Of a stretch of DNA of 10,799 bases, positions 7,407-10,799 are shown one piece after another. The notes under the pieces are model-generated. The model did no database searches. It had not been told where the DNA came from and saw nothing but the letters and a program-made list of their open reading frames with translations. A program made the translations under genes and the position numbers. Origin of the DNA: Leptospirillum sp. (GTDB lineage: Bacteria > Nitrospirota > Leptospirillia > Leptospirillales > Leptospirillaceae); NCBI GenBank assembly GCA_027346125.1, contig DAIEST010000251.1:1-10799 (forward strand). Reading direction: 5' to 3'. Each line of letters opens with the position of its first letter. The stretch's first letter is position 1.

Positions 7407-7805
7407 CTAGTCTTCCTCATACAGTTCGTATCCTCCGGGAGCCTGTCGAATCACGCCCTTCTGATCGGGAAATGCCATCCCGAAAAGGGCAAGATGGGCA
7501 TACCACACAACGATACCCTGCCGATAGGGATATGTCCTGATCGATCCCGATACCCGTTCCGACAAGTGGGTCAGTGCATCCTGGTACGTGGGGTAAACCC
7601 CTATCTTCAGAAGATGATGGCTCTCCACAAGGTTCTTCTGGAAGGTGTGAGATTTCAGACGGGCCTTCCCCCAGAAGGTAAAAAAAGTGATCAGGACCAC
7701 CAGCGATACGATCATCAGCTTGATCTGGGCCGTGATGCTCCGGATTGCGGTCGACCAGGAGCTTTGTGATTCGTCCCCCTGGGGGTTTGCGACATCCCTG
7801 CTCAT
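7407..7805 (-). CDS. Hypothetical single-pass membrane protein
   Basis: I do not recognise this gene. From ATG 7805 it encodes 132 residues: a short polar N-terminus, one hydrophobic segment at about 28-46 (QIKLMIVSLVVLITFFTFWG) and a C-terminal soluble part of about 85 residues with TYQDALTHLSERVSG and a GIVVWYAHLALFG stretch. A Lys/Arg cluster follows the membrane segment, so by the positive-inside rule the orientation is uncertain. A TTG at 7841 would add 12 residues but has no Shine-Dalgarno sequence; ATG 7805 has GGGA about 7 bases upstream. It is the first gene after the promoter at 7873-7901 and is probably co-transcribed with the LON, DUF815 and cupin genes. No catalytic motif is visible. 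Confidence 0.7.
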   Translation of the reverse strand: MSRDVANPQGDESQSSWSTAIRSITAQIKLMIVSLVVLITFFTFWGKARLKSHTFQKNLVESHHLLKIGVYPTYQDALTHLSERVSGSIRTYPYRQGIVVWYAHLALFGMAFPDQKGVIRQAPGGYELYEED

Positions 7806-7872
7806 CAGTGTGTTCCCGGTTACTCTTCGGATAAAGGCCAATCAGTCTTAACCTTGGCGTGTTTACCCTGTA

Positions 7873-7901
7873 ATGATAGACTTTCCTCCGGGTCTGGACA
7901 A
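7873..7901 (-). promoter_or_regulatory. Sigma70-type promoter of the membrane protein-LON-DUF815-cupin cluster, with flanking inverted repeat
   Basis: On the minus strand TTGTCC (7901-7896, 4 of 6 to consensus) and TATCAT (7878-7873, 5 of 6) are separated by 17 bases. Transcription would start near 7866, about 60 bases before ATG 7805. An inverted repeat, CTCCGG at 7886-7891 and CCGGAG at 7908-7913, is centred on the -35 box and could be an operator. Confidence 0.6.
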
Positions 7902-7990
7902 GTAGGTCCGGAGAGTGGCTTGCCCTTCTCCCCTTCGGGGGAATCCTTCCTGCCATCCCTCCTTATCAACCGTTTGCGGAGAAACGGAAA

Positions 7991-8497
7991 ATGCCAGAGA
8001 GCGTGAAGAAACCGGAAGAGATCAGGTATGTTGTGGCCGTTCCTTCAATGGCGCCGGATCTCGCCCGGATGTGGAAGATGCTGATCGAGGAGGAGTCGCC
8101 TCCCTTGATGGAACCGGGCCCGGATGGGGAAGAAGCCTGTGCCCGGACGATCAGGCAAATGATGGAAGACACCGAGCGGTGTATCTCTTTCGTGGCCCTG
8201 GCAGGCACTCTTCCGGTCGGGTTTGTCCTGGGGTACACCTACATGCGGCCTTACGGACAGCCGGCCAGCGCCGGACAGATCCTGCACTGGTACGTGTCCC
8301 CCGATTTCCGGGGGCGGGGTGTGGGACAGTGTCTTTATGGCCATCTGATGGACTGGTTCGTCAGGAAAAAGATCGAAATCGTCGAAGTAATGGCCCGGGA
8401 CGAGCCGGATCGGGACAAAGGGTGGCGGCTCCGCGGGTTCTCCGTCACTCTTCGCATTTATGCGAAACGACTGTCGGCTCCTCCGCCCCCTCCCTGA
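7991..8497 (+). CDS. GNAT-family N-acetyltransferase
   Basis: A 168-residue acyl-CoA-dependent acetyltransferase of unknown substrate, and the only plus-strand gene here. The acetyl-CoA binding motif A is clear: HWYVSPDFRGRGVGQCLYGHLM with RGRGVG at 107-112. It is preceded by the beta strand SFVALAGTLPVGFVLGYTY (66-84). The motif B region is short. ATG 7991 fits the domain start, but the upstream GGAG is 13 bases away, so the ribosome site is not ideal. The protein ends in five prolines directly before a TGA stop. The gene converges on prfB with 5 bases between the two stop codons, so any terminator must lie inside coding sequence. A plus-strand promoter overlapping the minus promoter (TTGGCG at 7854, TAGACT at 7877) is possible but weak. 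Confidence 0.9.
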   Translation: MPESVKKPEEIRYVVAVPSMAPDLARMWKMLIEEESPPLMEPGPDGEEACARTIRQMMEDTERCISFVALAGTLPVGFVLGYTYMRPYGQPASAGQILHWYVSPDFRGRGVGQCLYGHLMDWFVRKKIEIVEVMARDEPDRDKGWRLRGFSVTLRIYAKRLSAPPPPP

Positions 8498-8502
8498 AAG
8501 GA

Positions 8503-9655
8503 TTATTCCCCCGGCAACGAGATGTCCTGAGTGTTTCCCGGGAGGGTCCCTTCCCATTTCGCGAGGAGGAATCCCCGGATGAACCCGTCGAGTTCCCCGT
8601 CGAGCACTTCTGAAACTTTCCCCGTTTCAAGTCCTGTCCGGTGATCCTTGATCATCTGGTAGGGTTGCAGCACATAAGACCTGATCTGATGTCCCCATCC
8701 GATTTCCTTCTTGTTCTGTGCTCCGGAAATCTGATCCAGGGCTTCCTTTTTCTTCTTCTGCTCCAGTTCGTAGAGCTTTGCTTTCAGGACCTTGAAGGCC
8801 ATTTCCCGGTTCTGAAGCTGGGAGCGCTCGTTCTGGCTCGAGATCACGATGCCGGATGGCATATGTGTCAGGCGGACGGCGGAAGATGTCTTGTTGACGT
8901 GCTGGCCTCCTGCGGAGGACGCCCTGAACGTGTCGATCCGGATGTCTTCGTCGCGGATTTCGACCTGAACGTTGTCGTCGAGTTCCGGATACACGAAGAC
9001 TGATGAAAAGGAGGTATGCCGACGTTTGTTGGCGTCGAAAGGGGAGATTCGCACAAGCCGGTGGATCCCGGATTCTGCGGCAAGATACCCGAATGCGTAT
9101 TCTCCCCGAAACAGAACGGTGGCACTTTTGATCCCGGCCTCGTCTCCCGGCTGGATATCAATGACTTCGATCGTCATTTTGTGCCGTTCGGCCCAACGGA
9201 GGTACATCCGAAGCAATATCTGGGCCCAGTCCTGGGATTCGGTCCCCCCCGCCCCAGGATGGATTTCAAGGATTGCCGGGCTGTCGGACTTCTCGTCCGA
9301 GAGAATCTCCTCGAGTTCAAAGGTCTGGACTGTTTCGACAAATGCCGGAACCCGTTGGGAGAGTTCTTTCAGAAACTCGGGATCTTCGGCCAGGTCCAGA
9401 AGCGTCTGGATGTCGGACTCTTCCCGTTCCAGACTCCGGATCAGTTCAAGGCGTTTTTCGAGACGGCTTTTCTCACGGAGGAGTTTCTTGGCCCGGTCTG
9501 CATCTTTCCAGAAGTCGGGAGATTGCGTCTGGGCATCGATCTGTTCGAGCTGGACAACAAGTCTGTCCGAGTCAAAGATGCCTCCGGATTTGAGTGATCC
9601 GTGCTTCTTCCGCATGGAAGCGTTCTCGCAGTGATTCAAGTGTTTCGATAGTCAT
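8503..9655 (-). CDS. prfB: Peptide chain release factor 2, expressed by programmed +1 frameshift
   Basis: Releases finished proteins at UGA and UAA stop codons. Translation starts at ATG 9655 (AAGGAA 5 bases upstream), reads 27 codons to an in-frame TGA at 9574-9572, shifts +1 on CTT and continues with GAC at 9573 to the TAA at 8503. The joined protein is 383 residues. In joined numbering the stop-recognition tripeptide SPF lies at 204-206 and the catalytic GGQ at 249-251, within one residue of E. coli RF2 (205-207 and 250-252). The position matching E. coli residue 246 is Ala. A tail of about 15 residues extends beyond the E. coli end. An ATG at 9639 in the second frame opens a 378-codon frame, but its first 22 residues are not RF2-like. 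The start overlaps lnt by 20 bases. Confidence 0.97.
9571..9586 (-). promoter_or_regulatory. RF2 programmed frameshift site
   Basis: The sequence CGG AGG CAT CTT TGA C contains all three elements known from E. coli (AGG GGG TAT CTT TGA C): an internal Shine-Dalgarno-like GGAGG, a 3-base spacer (CAT), and the slippery CTT before a poor-context TGA C. When RF2 is scarce the ribosome slips to TTT and makes full-length RF2; when RF2 is plentiful it terminates after 27 residues. This is negative autoregulation. Confidence 0.96.
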
Positions 9656-10799
9656 GGAGGTTCCTTTCTTGTCTGTGTCCCCGCATTTTCAGGATCGCGA
9701 AGAGACCGATGAGATAGATCAGGGAAAGCCGGAAAACCCATTCTCCGTATTTTCGGTAGAACGTTTCAGCATGCGAGAGGGAAAGAAGAATTGTAACCGC
9801 TTGTCGCTTGAAAAGTGAAGTTTTTCCGCGAATGGAGCCATCGGGAGTGACGGTTCCGGAAATTCCCGTATTGGCGCTCCGGACGAGAGGAATGCCGTTT
9901 TCCACAGACCGGAGAAGAGACTGGCGAAAGAGTTGGTAGGGGGCATCAGAGTTTCCGAACCACGCGTCGTCGGAAAGGACAACGAGCAGGTCGGGATTCC
10001 TCCGGGCAATCTTTCTGATGAGGGAAGGATAAAGGGCTTCATAACAGATGACGGGAGCCGCGGATACGGAATGTCCTTCGATCGGAAAGGAAAAGATTTC
10101 CGGTGTTTTTCCGGGCTTCAGATCCCCTGTGATACCGGTCATATTCCGGAGCCACCAGAAAAGAGAGGGAAGCGGGATGTATTCCCCGAAGGGGACCAGG
10201 TGTGTCTTGCGATAAAGCTGGGGAGCGGGGTTCTGAGGATCGATGCCGATGGCATCGTTCGAAAACTGGTAGGAACGGGTCCGCTCATCCCTTTCCAGCC
10301 CCAGGGTGCCCGTAATGAGGGGGACGAGAAGGGAGAATGTGCGGGCTACATCCTCCTCGACCGCCGTGGGAGGAGCGTTGTAAACTACAGGGAGTGCCGT
10401 TTCCGGCCAGATGATGATCTGACCTCCTGCCCGGATCGCCGATTGGCTCATGGACAGATAAGTCCGGATCGAATGGGAGATAAAGGGCCTCGTCCATTTG
10501 TGATCCTGGGGGATGTTGCCCTGAATGAGGGAGACCCGGACAGATCGGGCTGAATGTTTCGGTGATGGAGAGGATCGTTCCCCGCCGACGATCCACGCGA
10601 TGATCTGGAGTGAAAGAAAAATGAAGGGGAGGCCCTTGGTCAGGCGGGAGGTCGGGAAAGGCTTCCTGAACTCTTCGATGCCGATGGCCAGCCATCCGTT
10701 TGCAAGAACGATCATGAAAGAGAGTCCCGCCACCCCTGTGATCGATGCCATCAGGAAAAACGGAGGATGTCGGAAGGGAAGAGCGCCCAGCGGGTTCCA
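9636..10799 (-). CDS. lnt: Apolipoprotein N-acyltransferase (5' end cut by window)
   Basis: Adds the third acyl chain to the N-terminal cysteine of lipoproteins in the inner membrane. The frame is open from the right edge; 387 residues are visible, beginning WNPLGALPFRHPPFF, so the first membrane helices lie outside the window. The nitrilase-type domain holds the full catalytic triad, in window numbering: Glu133 in WPETALP, Lys198 in YRKTHLVPFGEY and Cys252 in VICYE. The spacings (65 and 54) are close to those of E. coli Glu267, Lys335 and Cys387. DDAWFGNSDAPYQ and RSANTGISG follow. A final hydrophobic segment, FRLSLIYLIGLFAIL, forms the C-terminal membrane helix. The last 20 bases overlap the prfB start. 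In a cell with this enzyme, a lipoprotein form of the MsrA downstream would be triacylated. Confidence 0.96.
   Translation of the reverse strand, partial: WNPLGALPFRHPPFFLMASITGVAGLSFMIVLANGWLAIGIEEFRKPFPTSRLTKGLPFIFLSLQIIAWIVGGERSSPSPKHSARSVRVSLIQGNIPQDHKWTRPFISHSIRTYLSMSQSAIRAGGQIIIWPETALPVVYNAPPTAVEEDVARTFSLLVPLITGTLGLERDERTRSYQFSNDAIGIDPQNPAPQLYRKTHLVPFGEYIPLPSLFWWLRNMTGITGDLKPGKTPEIFSFPIEGHSVSAAPVICYEALYPSLIRKIARRNPDLLVVLSDDAWFGNSDAPYQLFRQSLLRSVENGIPLVRSANTGISGTVTPDGSIRGKTSLFKRQAVTILLSLSHAETFYRKYGEWVFRLSLIYLIGLFAILKMRGHRQERNLHDYRNT

Noticed and set aside
7854..7882. Possible plus-strand promoter for the GNAT gene, TTGGCG-N17-TAGACT
   Set aside because: Both boxes are weak matches and overlap the better minus-strand promoter; not enough to list as a feature.
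7905..7960. tRNA-like look of the stretch with TTCGGGGGAATCC
   Set aside because: No acceptor stem, no anticodon arm and no proper T-arm (GTTCGAATC) can be formed; only a CCCC-TTC-GGGG hairpin is present.
8497..8546. CCCTCCC / GGGAGGG inverted repeat around the convergent stops as a bidirectional terminator
   Set aside because: The arms are about 40 bases apart, lie partly in prfB coding sequence and have no T-run.
7915..8613. 232-codon plus-strand open frame over the GNAT gene
   Set aside because: The GNAT motif RGRGVG is in the other frame; this one has no recognisable domain and runs antisense into prfB.

Overview
This window looks like ordinary chromosomal DNA of a free-living Gram-negative bacterium. 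Lnt and a lipobox-bearing MsrA point to a diderm with lipoproteins. The moderately high GC and the gene set could fit Nitrospirota such as Leptospirillum, but that is an impression from style, not a database result. I see no mobile element, CRISPR array, rRNA or tRNA. Ten genes lie on the minus strand and one on the plus strand. The ends cut two genes: the pseudouridine synthase at the left (3' end missing) and lnt at the right (5' end missing).

Reading along the minus strand from the right edge, lnt (apolipoprotein N-acyltransferase) overlaps prfB (release factor 2) by 20 bases. prfB carries the classical programmed +1 frameshift, so it is one gene from 9655 to 8503 in two frames. A single plus-strand GNAT acetyltransferase gene ends 5 bases from the prfB stop. 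Behind a good sigma70-type promoter at 7873-7901 follows a compact cluster: a small one-pass membrane protein, a stand-alone LON N-terminal-domain protein, a DUF815-type AAA+ ATPase and a DUF985 cupin. The last three are tightly packed (16-base gap, then 8-base overlap). This cluster is the only part whose job is not known.

Next come msrA, encoding a probably exported methionine sulfoxide reductase, and then a guanine-nucleotide operon with its own near-consensus promoter at 4289-4318: guaB (IMP dehydrogenase), guaA (GMP synthase) and an RsuA/RluB-type rRNA pseudouridine synthase with a repetitive, charged C-terminal tail. GuaB oxidises IMP to XMP and GuaA aminates XMP to GMP. The pseudouridine synthase starts 2 bases after guaA and is probably translationally coupled to it.

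The main annotation corrections are: the prfB frameshift and its true start at 9655; the guaB start at GTG 4248, because the upstream ATG lies inside the -10 box; a TTG start for the DUF815 gene; and an ATG at 5722 for the cupin gene. I did not find a convincing novel defence or metabolic system. The LON-N/DUF815/cupin cluster is the best candidate for unexplained biology.
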